Below are positions 39,518 to 48,697 of a DNA stretch of 64,000 nt, in pieces (position 1 is the stretch's first letter; each line of letters opens with the position of its first letter). A program made the translations under genes and the position numbers. The DNA comes from Saprospiraceae bacterium (GTDB lineage Bacteria; Bacteroidota; Bacteroidia; Chitinophagales; Saprospiraceae), in NCBI GenBank assembly GCA_016715405.1, contig JADKAE010000004.1, positions 248,001-312,000 of the forward strand, written 5' to 3'. The notes under the pieces were generated by a model that worked only from the letters and a program-made list of their open reading frames with translations, made no database searches and was not told the DNA's origin.

Positions 39518-40690
39518 TTATACCATCCTATCATCAGCATACGCTGATCTTGCCGATTCGGTAGCCCGGACGGCAATTTCGAGGCTTTCCAGTCCGGCTT
39601 CCAAAGGGGCCGCAAGTTGGTGAGAAGGGTTTTCTATTTTTTTGATTACATCGAGCAAAGAAGCCTGCACGCATTGAGCATACACATCCTGCTTAGACTG
39701 CTGCAGATCAAAAACGCCGGTGAGCATCTCGTTCACTTCGTATGCGATTCCGCCCGAATTGATGGTGTGGCGGCTCACATGCCCGCGGGTATCGCCCCAG
39801 CCTGCGGGACGCGATTCGTCGGCTGTATTTTCGACCGAGACAGTTTCGCTGAGTTGAAAAAACGGACTGTTTTCGAGAATTTGCTTTGTTTTCTGATTTA
39901 CCAGCGCACGTACTTTAGCCCGAAAAGGAATCCAGCCGCTCAGTTCTATATCCGCCAGGTCGTAAGCAAGTTTGATTTGGGTAACCTCAAAATAGCCCGG
40001 GCGTGCAAAAGAGTGGTAGTGGGTGGTCATTAGTCCGCCTTCGTACAGCACGTTGGCCATGATCTGGTCTTCCTGGTTGGCATTGCGGTTGTGTTTCAGG
40101 CCGTTTACGGCGAGTACTTTCGCGGGTTGCAGAAAATGCACGAGGTCAATAAAATGTACGGCGTGTTCAATGAGTATACCCCCGGATTGGGCGGGATTCC
40201 AAAACCAGTGTCCGATGGGCAGCTCTTCATCTTGGGCATAATTTTCCACGTCTACCCGGCGTAGTTTTCCAAAAACGCCTCGCTGCATGAGTTGATGCAG
40301 CGTTTGCAGCAGCGGATTGAAGCGCATAATAAAATCGATGCCGGCCACGGTTTGGGTGCGATCTCTCACCTCGATAATTTTGCGGGCATCGGCGAGCGCC
40401 ACGTCGAGCGGTTTTTCGATCAGCACGTGTTTGCCCGCCTCCATGCAGGCTGTTGCAATGGCGTGGTGCGTATCGGGCGTAGTGACGATTGCCATCACGT
40501 CAATCTCCTGGTCGTCGAGCATCTGCCGCCAGTCGGTGTAGGATTTTGTGGCGCCCAGGTCTTGCAGTTTCTCTGCCGCCGGGTCGGCCACGGCTGCAAT
40601 GTGTACCTGATCGAGCTTGCTCCAGTGGTGGTGCAGGAATTTGCCGAAGCCGCCAAAGCCGATGATGCCGATCTGGTATGTTTTAGCCAT
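39518..40690 (-). CDS. Gfo/Idh/MocA family oxidoreductase
   Basis: A cytoplasmic NAD(P)-dependent sugar oxidoreductase of 390 residues. The Rossmann motif is IGIIGFGGFGKF, the family EKP motif is HVLIEKPLDV, and the substrate-side histidine region is GGILIEHAVHFIDLVHF. I chose the ATG at 40690, not the one nine codons upstream, because AKTYQIGIIGFG is the normal beginning. It lies 15 bases before the binding-protein gene, probably in the same operon, and may oxidise or epimerise the imported sugar. Confidence 0.88.
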   Translation of the reverse strand: MAKTYQIGIIGFGGFGKFLHHHWSKLDQVHIAAVADPAAEKLQDLGATKSYTDWRQMLDDQEIDVMAIVTTPDTHHAIATACMEAGKHVLIEKPLDVALADARKIIEVRDRTQTVAGIDFIMRFNPLLQTLHQLMQRGVFGKLRRVDVENYAQDEELPIGHWFWNPAQSGGILIEHAVHFIDLVHFLQPAKVLAVNGLKHNRNANQEDQIMANVLYEGGLMTTHYHSFARPGYFEVTQIKLAYDLADIELSGWIPFRAKVRALVNQKTKQILENSPFFQLSETVSVENTADESRPAGWGDTRGHVSRHTINSGGIAYEVNEMLTGVFDLQQSKQDVYAQCVQASLLDVIKKIENPSHQLAAPLEAGLESLEIAVRATESARSAYADDRMV

Positions 40691-40774
40691 AATGTATTGG
40701 AAATTAGCTTTCGGCAAGTTCCGCTTTTACTTTCAATGCGGGTAGTATTTTGCTGCGGAATTTTGGTATTATTA

Positions 40775-41368
40775 TTAACTACACAACACCAGCGCCGTCA
40801 TACTACGCAACTCGTCTACCAGCACTGTTTTAAAAGGTTCCAGGTACCGCAGTTTGTGTGTGTGCATAAGCGCTTCGAGTGCAGGCCTGGTTAGCAAAAA
40901 GCGGTCGGTGCCATCGGGCATTGCGAAGCGGCCGTGGCCCAGGGGGATCATCTTGTGTGCCAGTCCCACATCGGTTGCCACCCGCAGAAATAGCGACCCA
41001 CCGGGCCGCAGCACCCGCGCCAACTCGCCGAACATCTGCTTGAAATGCGCTTCATTATCGGCAAAATGCAACACGGCAGAGCAAATAACGTGGTGGAAAA
41101 AGCCATCAGAAAATGGCAGGTCTTCCACCGGAGCCACCAAAAAATTGTCATCGGGGATTCCCGGATAATTGCGCCGTAAGGCCTCCACCGCCGCCGGATC
41201 CCTGTCGGCCCCGAACACCCGGAAACCCTGTTGCACAAACCAATGCAGGTTGCGGCCAGTGCCCGCACCGGCATCCAGGATAAGCTCCGAAGGGGCGTAG
41301 CGGCCTTTCATGATTTGGTCAAGCAAGTATATGTCGGTTTGACCCAGGAGGCGGGAGAGATCGTTCAT
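40775..41368 (-). CDS. Class I SAM-dependent methyltransferase
   Basis: A 197-residue methyltransferase of the Methyltransf_11 type. Motif I is LILDAGAGTGRNLHWF, the acidic loop is FGADRDPAAVEALRRNY, and motif post-II is VEDLPFSDGFFHHVICSAVL. The C-terminal region LARVLRPGGSLFLRVATD is the typical beta-hairpin. I chose the ATG at 41368; the upstream in-frame start would add an atypical extension. The substrate is unknown. Confidence 0.88.
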   Translation of the reverse strand: MNDLSRLLGQTDIYLLDQIMKGRYAPSELILDAGAGTGRNLHWFVQQGFRVFGADRDPAAVEALRRNYPGIPDDNFLVAPVEDLPFSDGFFHHVICSAVLHFADNEAHFKQMFGELARVLRPGGSLFLRVATDVGLAHKMIPLGHGRFAMPDGTDRFLLTRPALEALMHTHKLRYLEPFKTVLVDELRSMTALVLCS

Positions 41369-41513
41369 GTTTTTTTTGCTAAAATATGGATTTTCTGTGT
41401 GGCCTAAGAAAAAGGTATGGGTATGGCGCAGTCGCTCGCCGCTAAATAGCGCCAACCTTTACCGGCTAATTGACCGTCTTACTGTAAGTATGTTTTTTAA
41501 TAAAAAAAAAGCC

Positions 41514-41906
41514 ATGAAAAAAAGTTATGCTCTCCTGTTCTTATCGGCAGCCCTGCTCGCCGGCTGTAACTACGACAACCTCGGCCCAGATACCGAAAAC
41601 GGCGTATGGATCAGGATTACGAACGCCAGCAGCTACGATTTCGAAAACGTATATGTCAATACGAGCGGCGGTGAACATCAATATGGAGATATTCCGGCGG
41701 GGCAATCTTCGGCATACGTCGAATACGAATCCGCCTACAGCTATGCTTTTGTCGAATTGCAGATCAACGGCGATACGTTCAATATTCAACCCATTGATTA
41801 TGTAGGAGAAACGCTGCTCGAAAATGGCGCCTATACCTACGAAATTGACGCCGACAACTCGAATAACCAATACGGTCGCCTATCGTTGACGCTCAGAGAA
41901 GACTAG
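41514..41906 (+). CDS. Small lipoprotein of unknown function
   Basis: A 130-residue lipoprotein with signal MKKSYALLFLSAALLAGC and the lipobox cysteine at position 18. The mature part is rich in Tyr, Asn, Glu and Asp, with a beta-sandwich-like pattern (GVWIRITNASSYDFENVYVN). It has no recognised domain. It has no operon partner, since it is divergent from the methyltransferase gene and separated from xerD by a repeat array. Confidence 0.75.
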   Translation: MKKSYALLFLSAALLAGCNYDNLGPDTENGVWIRITNASSYDFENVYVNTSGGEHQYGDIPAGQSSAYVEYESAYSYAFVELQINGDTFNIQPIDYVGETLLENGAYTYEIDADNSNNQYGRLSLTLRED

Positions 41907-41962
41907 GCAATCGGCGGTCGGTCGCAAAGTCGCACGGTCGCAAAGTCGCAAAGTCATTATCT
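41907..41962. repeat. Direct octad array GTCGCAAA
   Basis: GTCGCAAA, GTCGCACG, GTCGCAAA and GTCGCAAA units end just before a near-consensus promoter box, TATCTTCG, which lies directly before the xerD start. Confidence 0.85.
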
Positions 41963-41969
41963 TCGCCTT

Positions 41970-42893
41970 ATGAACTGGCACCCTTTCCTGCAAGGCTTTC
42001 GGGCTTATTTGCTACTCGAGCGCACCCTGGCCGACAATACGGCCGAGGCCTACCTGAGCGATTTGCGCAAGCTGGTTCAATTCCTCGAAATCAGGCAGAT
42101 TGACCTGCAGCCGCAGCAAATCCAGATGTCGCACCTCGTCGATTTTATCCTGTGGCTCAACGAGCTTGGCCTCGGCGCCCGCTCGCAGTCCAGGCTGCTA
42201 TCGGCGCTCAAGACCTTTTATAAGTATCTGCTGATTGAAGACCTCATTCACGAAGACCCTACCGAGCAACTCGAAGGCCCCCGACTCAACCGCCACCTGC
42301 CTGATGTATTAACTTACGAGGAAATTCAGCGTATGCTCGAAGCCATCGACCTCAGCGAACCCCAGGGCACGCGCAATCGCGCCATGCTGGAAACACTGTA
42401 CGCTTCCGGATTGCGCGTAAGCGAACTGGTCAACCTGCGGCTCAGCAACCTGTTCCTGGATATAGGCTTTGTGAAGGTGACCGGCAAGGGCGACAAGGAA
42501 CGCATCGTGCCTATCGGCGACGAGGCGGTGAAGCATATCCGGCTTTACCTGGAGAGCGTGCGCCGCCTCCACAAGCATATCGACAAAGACAGCGAAAACA
42601 TCGTGTTTCTCAACCGCCGCGGGCGCAAACTCACCCGCGTGATGGTGTTTCTGATCGTAAAGGATTGCGCGTTAAAGGCGGGCTTGCACAAAACGGTGAG
42701 CCCCCACACGTTCCGCCATTCTTTTGCCACCCATCTCATCGAAGGCGGCGCCGACCTGCGCGCAGTGCAGGATATGCTCGGCCACGAATCTATCTTAACT
42801 ACGGAAATTTATACCCACCTCGATACCGATTTCCTGCGCAGCACGGTGATGGCGTACCACCCGCGGAATAAGAGGGAGGGGGGGCGGCTATAG
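41970..42893 (+). CDS. xerD: Tyrosine recombinase XerD-like
   Basis: A 307-residue site-specific recombinase that, with a partner, resolves chromosome dimers. The N-terminal SAM-like domain (about 5-90) includes FRAYLLLERTLADNTAEAYL. The catalytic residues are Arg in LYASGLRVSELVNL, Lys in VTGKGDKERIVPI, His-x-x-Arg in HTFRHSFATHL, His in MLGHESILTT and the nucleophile Tyr in EIYTHLD. Length and full catalytic set indicate the housekeeping enzyme and not a phage integrase. No att or dif site was seen. Confidence 0.9.
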   Translation: MNWHPFLQGFRAYLLLERTLADNTAEAYLSDLRKLVQFLEIRQIDLQPQQIQMSHLVDFILWLNELGLGARSQSRLLSALKTFYKYLLIEDLIHEDPTEQLEGPRLNRHLPDVLTYEEIQRMLEAIDLSEPQGTRNRAMLETLYASGLRVSELVNLRLSNLFLDIGFVKVTGKGDKERIVPIGDEAVKHIRLYLESVRRLHKHIDKDSENIVFLNRRGRKLTRVMVFLIVKDCALKAGLHKTVSPHTFRHSFATHLIEGGADLRAVQDMLGHESILTTEIYTHLDTDFLRSTVMAYHPRNKREGGRL

Positions 42894-42972
42894 GACTGTA
42901 GGACTTTACGACTGTAGGACTTTACGAACAATGATCATATAGTCGTACAGTCGTACAGTCGCAAAGTCGTTA
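42894..42972. repeat. Inverted octad array (GACTGTAG/GACTTTAC)
   Basis: GACTGTAG, GACTTTAC, GACTGTAG and GACTTTAC form the left arm. A spacer AACAATGATCATAT follows, then the complementary AGTCGTAC, AGTCGTAC and AGTCGCAA units. It lies between the convergent xerD and prfA genes. Confidence 0.88.
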
Positions 42973-44051
42973 CCCATTAACAGCCGTTCCCATCTTCAAT
43001 TTATCTGCATTATCCATCATCTGGAGGGCTTCGATAATTTCGCCGATATCTCCGAGCATCACCTGTTCGAGGTTGTAATTTTTGGCATCGCCTTCGAGGC
43101 GGTGGTCGGTCACGCGGTTTTGGGGGTAATTGTAGGTGCGTATTTTTTCGGAGCGGTCGCCCGAGCCTACCTGCAGGCGGCGCTGGCTGGCCAGCGTGGA
43201 GGCGTGTTCAGCTACGCGGCGCTCCTGGATTTTCTGGAGCAGGCGCTGCAGGGCTATCTCGCGGTTTTTGATTTGCGAACGGCTGTCCTGGCTTTCCGAC
43301 ACGATACCCGTGGGCAGGTGCGTGAATCTTACAGCCGACTCGGTGCGGTTTACGTGCTGTCCGCCCGCGCCGCTAGAGCGAAAGACGTCGATACGAAGGT
43401 CTTCGCGTCGCACGTCGATGTCTTCCAGGTCCAACTTGGGAATGACCGCCACGGTAGCCGCCGAAGTGTGGAGGCGGCCTTGTGATTCGGTTTTGGGCAC
43501 CCGTTGTACGCGGTGGGTGCCGGCTTCGAATTTGAGCGTGCCGTATACCTCTTCGCCGCTCACTTCGAGCACCAATTCTTTGTAGCCGCCCACGGTACCT
43601 TCGTTTTCCGAGATCAATTCGGTTTGCCAGCCTTTCGAATCAAAAAAGCGGCTGTACATGCGGTACAGGTCGCCGGCAAACAAGCTGGCCTCATCGCCGC
43701 CGGTGCCCGCGCGGATTTCAAAGATGACGTCTTTGGTGTCTTCCGGGTCTTTGGGAATCAGCATCATCTTGATTTTTTCTTCCCAATCAGCCTGTTGCGG
43801 CAATAGCTCCTCTATTTCGAGCGGCGCCATTTCGCGCATCTCGGGGTCGGTTTCTTTGAGTATCTCGCGGGCGCTGTCGAGGTGCGCCAGCACATTTTTG
43901 TAGGCATCCAGCGCTTCCACGATGGCCTTGAGGTCTTTGTACTCCTTGCTGACCTTTTATACCTGCTCATATCACCCACCACATTGGGGTCCGACATTTG
44001 TTCTTCCAGGTATATATAGCGGTCTTTGATGGCTTCTAATTTATCGAGCAT
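42970..44051 (-). CDS. prfA: Peptide chain release factor 1, frameshifted
   Basis: RF1 releases peptides at UAA and UAG codons. The GGQ catalytic motif is in SSGAGGQHVNRTESAVRF, and the RF1-type GSGDRSEKIRTYNYPQNRVT segment follows. One A is missing from the run at 43955-43958 (T4 on the plus strand). Adding it restores MSRYKKVSKEYKDLKAIVEA and a 360-residue product. This is not the programmed shift known from RF2: the protein is RF1-type and the break is at a homopolymer with no internal in-frame UGA. A minus-strand promoter box lies 143 bases upstream. Confidence 0.92.
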
Positions 44052-44100
44052 GGCGGGTTAATTAAAAATGAAGAATGAAAAATTAAGAATGAAAATGTAG
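44052..44100. repeat. AT-rich heptad array (TGAAGAA/TTAAGAA)
   Basis: TTAAAAATGAAGAATGAAAA followed by ATTAAGAATGAAAATG; the same unit type as at 11467-11520. It lies in the prfA leader. Confidence 0.7.
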
Positions 44101-44193
44101 TCTGACAGTCAGACGTGGAGGCTGATAGAAGGAAGCTATCGAAAATAGGCCGTTGGCAGGCGGAGTATCATGGCAGAATTAATTTTTGAAACG

Positions 44194-44201
44194 CAAAGAT
44201 A
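44194..44201 (-). promoter_or_regulatory. Promoter box TATCTTTG for prfA
   Basis: Exact TAnnTTTG match on the minus strand, 143 bases before the prfA ATG; the leader between them carries the TGAAGAA-type array. Confidence 0.55.
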
Positions 44202-44209
44202 AATATAAA

Positions 44210-44282
44210 GTGTGAACAGTGAACAGTGAACTGTGAACAGATCAGGGAGCAGTTCACTGTTCACCGTTCACTGTTCACTCTC
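44210..44282. repeat. Inverted heptad array GTGAACA
   Basis: GTGAACA, GTGAACA, GTGAACT and GTGAACA form the left arm. A spacer GATCAGGGAGCA follows, then TTCACTGTTCACCGTTCACT and TTCAC as the complement. It lies between prfA and the EamA gene and enters the 3' end of the latter. Confidence 0.88.
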
Positions 44283-45196
44283 TTCAAACTGATCAACAAA
44301 ACACCGCCGATCACCACAATAGTTCCCAGCCATTGCAGCCAGCCCATTTTCTCATCTAAAAAAATATACGCCAGGGCGATAGTAGCAATAGGACCCACAC
44401 TGCCGATGATAGCGGCATGGCTGGAACCTACCAGCCGAATACCCTCCGAGACCATCAGCGAGGGCAACACGGTAGCGATGGCAGCCATGAGCAACGCGAG
44501 GTAGTACACTTCTGCCGGGTAATGGAACAAACGCCACTGGTATACTACGCCATGGTGAACTACGATCATCAGCGCCGCTATAGTCATGGCCAGCGAGGTA
44601 TAGCGCAGTGTGCCCAGCTTGGGTATCAGCCGGCCGCTGCCCACCAGGTAGATGGCATAAGCCAGCGCGCTGACAAAGATAAGCCCGGCGCCCAGCCAAA
44701 AAGTAGAACCGCCGGTGAGTTTTATATTTTCTATAAATGCCAGCGTTATGCCCGCATAGGTGAGCGACAAGGCCATTAGCTGCACCTTCGTGATCGGCTG
44801 CCGGTATACCAGGGCCGAGATAAGTACGACCAGGGTGGGGTAGACGAACAGGATGAGGCGCTCCATACCCGCGCTGATGTATTGCAAGCCCAAAAAGTCG
44901 AATAAACTGGCAAAATAATACCCCGACAATCCCAGCAAGGCCACCGCCGTCCAGTCGCGGCGGCTCAGCCTGGCACGCATAGGGCCCTCGCGGTATTTCG
45001 ACCAGGCCATCACACCCACAAACAACGGCAGGGAAAACATCATGCGCAAGGTAAGCAACGATACGCCGTCTATATCATAGCGGTACGCCATTTTGACCAT
45101 TACCGCTTTCGCGGAAAAACAAATAGCCCCGATAAATACCAAGAAGACCCCAAAAAGAGCCGTATTCGCCCGAAATTTGGCGGTTTTTCCTTTCAT
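44261..45196 (-). CDS. EamA/DMT superfamily transporter
   Basis: A 311-residue inner-membrane protein with ten predicted helices in two EamA repeats. Recognisable features include FIGAICFSAKAVMVKMAYRY (first helix), LQYISAGMERLILFVYPTLV at the end of the first repeat and VGSSHAAIIGSVGPIATIAL in the second. Such proteins export metabolites or amino acids; the substrate cannot be told. I chose the ATG at 45196 because it places a short basic stretch before helix 1. Confidence 0.88.
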   Translation of the reverse strand: MKGKTAKFRANTALFGVFLVFIGAICFSAKAVMVKMAYRYDIDGVSLLTLRMMFSLPLFVGVMAWSKYREGPMRARLSRRDWTAVALLGLSGYYFASLFDFLGLQYISAGMERLILFVYPTLVVLISALVYRQPITKVQLMALSLTYAGITLAFIENIKLTGGSTFWLGAGLIFVSALAYAIYLVGSGRLIPKLGTLRYTSLAMTIAALMIVVHHGVVYQWRLFHYPAEVYYLALLMAAIATVLPSLMVSEGIRLVGSSHAAIIGSVGPIATIALAYIFLDEKMGWLQWLGTIVVIGGVLLISLKRVNSER

Positions 45197-45235
45197 GGTG
45201 CGAAAATCGACATTTTTTATATCTTTATCGCGCCA

Positions 45236-45338
45236 CATCTCATCTCTGTTATCAGTTGTCGGTTGTCAGTTGTCAGTTCAACTGTACGAACGGATAACAG
45301 AGAACTGACAACCGACAACAGAGAACCGACAACAAAAT
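45236..45338. repeat. Inverted heptad array (GTTGTCA/GTTATCA)
   Basis: The left arm has GTTATCA, GTTGTCG, GTTGTCA, GTTGTCA and GTTCAAC. A short spacer follows, then the right arm ATAACAG, AGAACTGACAACCGACAAC and AGAACCGACAAC. It lies between divergent genes. Confidence 0.87.
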
Positions 45339-45351
45339 CCATCTCACAATC

Positions 45352-48300
45352 ATGAAGAAAATCACCCTTTCTCTTTGCTTGTTTGCCCTTTCTACGGCAG
45401 TGCTTTTTGCACAAAAAATCAACACTGATCACCTCAAAGGGATCGGCATCCGCAATATCGGTCCGGCGGGCATGAGCGGCCGCGTGACGGCCATCGATGT
45501 GGTGTTGAGCAACCCGGATGTTATTTATGTCGGCACTGCTTCGGGCGGCGTTTGGCGCTCGGAGAGCGGCGGCATCGCCTGGACGCCCATTTTCGACAAA
45601 GAAGCCATGCAATCGGTAGGCGCAATCGCCATCAATCAACGCAATGCCAGCGAGATCTGGGTGGGCGCCGGAGAAGGCAATCCCCGCAATTCCCAGAATA
45701 GCGGCAACGGCATCTATAAAAGCCTCGACGGCGGCAAAACCTGGAAAAATATGGGCCTGCAAGGCGCCAAAACCATCCACCGCATTATCATCCACCGCGA
45801 TGATCCCAATACGGTTTTTGTAGCAGCTACGGGCTCCGCCTGGGGGCCCAGCGCCGACCGCGGCGTGTATCGCACTACCGACGGCGGCAAAAGCTGGTCG
45901 AAGGTGTTGTATGTAAATGACCAGACGGGCTGCGCCGATATGGTGGTGGACTCCTCCAATCCCAATAAGATTATCGCCGCCATGTGGGAATACGGCCGCA
46001 AACCCTGGACTTTCAAGTCGGGCGGCCCCGGCTCAGGGCTCTACGTGAGCTTCGACGGCGGCGACTCCTGGCAGCGCCGCACCGAAGCCGACGGTCTGCC
46101 CAAAGGCGAACTGGGCCGCATCGGCCTCGCTATCGCAGCTTCTAAGCCCAATATCGTATACGCACTTGTGGAAGCCAAAGAAAATGCCCTCTACAAAAGC
46201 TCCGACGGCGGCTCCAAATGGGTTAAGGTAGCGGATAAAAATATCGGTGACCGGCCGTTTTACTATGCCGAAATTTACGTAGACCCCTCTAATGAAAACC
46301 GCCTCTACAACATCTATTCGCTGGTGTCGAAAAGTGAAGACGGCGGCAAAACTTTCGAGGTGATCCTGCCCTATTCGGGCGTTCACCCCGACCACCACGC
46401 CTTCTGGATCAGCCCCGACGACCCCGAATACCTCATCGAGGGCAACGACGGCGGACTCAATATCTCGCGCGATGGCGGTAAAAACTGGCGCTTTGTGGAA
46501 AACCTGCCCCTGGCGCAGTTTTACCATATCGACTATGACATGGATATCCCATACAATGTGGCCGGGGGTATGCAGGATAACGGCTCCTGGGTGGGCCCCA
46601 GCGCCGTTTGGAAAGATGGCGGTATCCTCAATTCCGACTGGCAGGAGGTATACTTTGGCGACGGCTTCGATGTGAGCTTCCGCCCCGACAATAACCGCTA
46701 TGTGTACGCTATGTCGCAAGGAGGTAACCTGGGGTATATCGACCGCATCACCGGCGATTCGAAGTTTATCAAACCCACCCACCCTGACGGCATAGAGCTG
46801 CGCTTCAACTGGAATGCGGCGTTTGCCCAAAACCCATTTAACCCACGCAGCATCTACTACGGTAGTCAATTTGTACACAAAAGCAACGACAACGGACAAA
46901 GCTGGGAACTCATCTCCCCCGACCTGACTACCAACGATACCACCAAACAGCAACAACAAAATAGCGGCGGCCTCACACCCGACGTAACCAACGCAGAAAA
47001 TCACACTACCATCCTCGCCATCGCCCCCAGCCCCCTCGACGCCAATGTCATCTGGGTGGGCACCGACGACGGCAACCTGCAACTCACCCGCGACGGCGGT
47101 AAGAGCTGGACCAACCTGGCCTCGCGACTGCCCGGCGCCAATCCCGGCAGTTGGATACCCTATATCGAAGTATCAAAGAAAAATGCCGCCGAAGCCTTCG
47201 TGATCGTCAATGATTACCGCCGCAACGACTGGCGGCCTATGGCATATTACACCGCCGACTACGGCGCCACGTTTAAACGCATCGCCGACGAAAACAAGGT
47301 GGACGGCCACGCCCTCTGTATCGTACAAGACCCACAGGAACCCAACCTGCTCTGGCTGGGCACCGACTACGGCCTCTACTTCAGCATCGACATGGGCGGC
47401 ACCTGGAACAAGTGGACCAACGGCTATCCCTCAGTCTCTACCATCGACCTCAAAATTCACCCCCGAGAGCACGACCTCATAGTAGGCACCTTTGGACGGG
47501 CCGCCTGGATACTTGACGATATCCGGCCCATCCGCGAAATAGCCCGCAGCAAAGGCAAAGTATTTGACAAGCCTTTTAGCGCCTTCGCTTCGCCCGACGC
47601 CTATTTGGCCAGCTACCGCAGCTTCGACGGCTATCACTTCCCCGCCGACGCGGTCTTTCAGGGCGAAAACCGCCGCAACGGAGCCATGTTTACCCTCTGG
47701 GTGAAACCAGTGCCTCCCGCCGCAAAAGATGCTACTTCACCCGCGCCTGCAGAAAAAGACAAGGCTAAATCCAAAGCCAAAACCGACAAACCCGCTGCCG
47801 AACCCACTAAAAAAGACGATGGCAAGGGCGACAAAAAAGAAGGCAAAGACAAAAAACAGCCCGAAAAGGTGAAGATAAATGTGCTGGACAATCTGGGCGA
47901 CACCATCCGCACCTATAGCGTAAAACTCGACACGGGTATGAACCGAGTATACTGGTATCTCGACCGCAACGGCGTGCGCTTTCCCTCGCGCCGCGAGCAA
48001 AAACCGGACGACGATCCTCCCGGCGGCATGCCCATCCTGCCTGGTGTGTACAAAGTGCTGTTTGCCTTCGGCGATCACAAAGACTCCACGATGGTCACCG
48101 TGCATCCCGACCCGCGCATCCAGATACCCTTGGGCGATTTGCAGGCCCGCGACGCCGCCTACCGCGATTTCTACGCCATTGTAAACAAAGCCTCCAAAAG
48201 CTTTACCCAGTTGCAAGACGCCCGCAAAACCATCCAGCGCGTAGACAATGCCCTGACCAACGCGCCCGACAGTACCAAACAGCAAATTGCCAAGTTGGGC

Positions 48301-48607
48301 AAAACCATGCAGGATAGCCTCGATACGCTTGAAAAACTGTTCACCACGCCTGAAAACCAGAAAGGCATCCAGCGCTTCGGCGATAATTTCAACTACTACA
48401 TCTTCCAGACGATGGGTTATCTCCGCTCGCTCGACGGCCCCCAATCAACCCGTGCAGCGCATGATGACCCAACTGCGCAGCTATGCCGCCAAAACGTTTG
48501 ACCGCATCAACGCCTGTTGCTCCAAAGATTTTGCCGATTACAGGCAGAAGGTAGAAGCCGTGCCGTTTTCGCTGTTTAAACCCGTAGGCCCGGTCTCCCT
48601 GGAATGA
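45352..48607 (+). CDS. VPS10/BNR-repeat beta-propeller protein, frameshifted at the end
   Basis: An exported protein of about 1084 residues with signal peptide MKKITLSLCLFALSTAVLFA. The first about 760 residues are sortilin-like beta-propeller repeats with Asp-box motifs (GGVWRSESGGIAWTPIFDKE, GIYKSLDGGKTWKNMGLQGA, NLQLTRDGGKSWTN). A Lys/Pro/Asp-rich linker (about 805-845) leads to a C-terminal beta domain and helices (about 845-1084). One C too many at 48438-48442 cuts the reading frame; without it the protein runs on through GPNQPVQRMMTQLRSYAAKT to VGPVSLE. Family members are often called glycosyl hydrolases without proof. The function is unknown. Confidence 0.85.
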
Positions 48608-48697
48608 GAGGGATACAGGGGGAGATTGTAATAGAGCGTATGGAAAGTTTGCGCATTACGCAGAATAGGAATACTTTTGAAGTAAAGTAAATCGAAC

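Noticed and set aside
41970..42893. Phage or island integrase with an attachment site
   Set aside because: It has the sequence of a housekeeping XerD, no tRNA is adjacent and no direct repeats flank a block.
42970..44051. Programmed frameshift in a release factor gene
   Set aside because: Only RF2 genes use it. This protein is RF1-type, and the break is one A missing from a homopolymer near codon 35.
46033..47082. 349-codon minus-strand open frame opposite the VPS10/BNR gene
   Set aside because: It is a shadow of a GC-rich plus-strand gene, with low-complexity composition and no recognisable domain.
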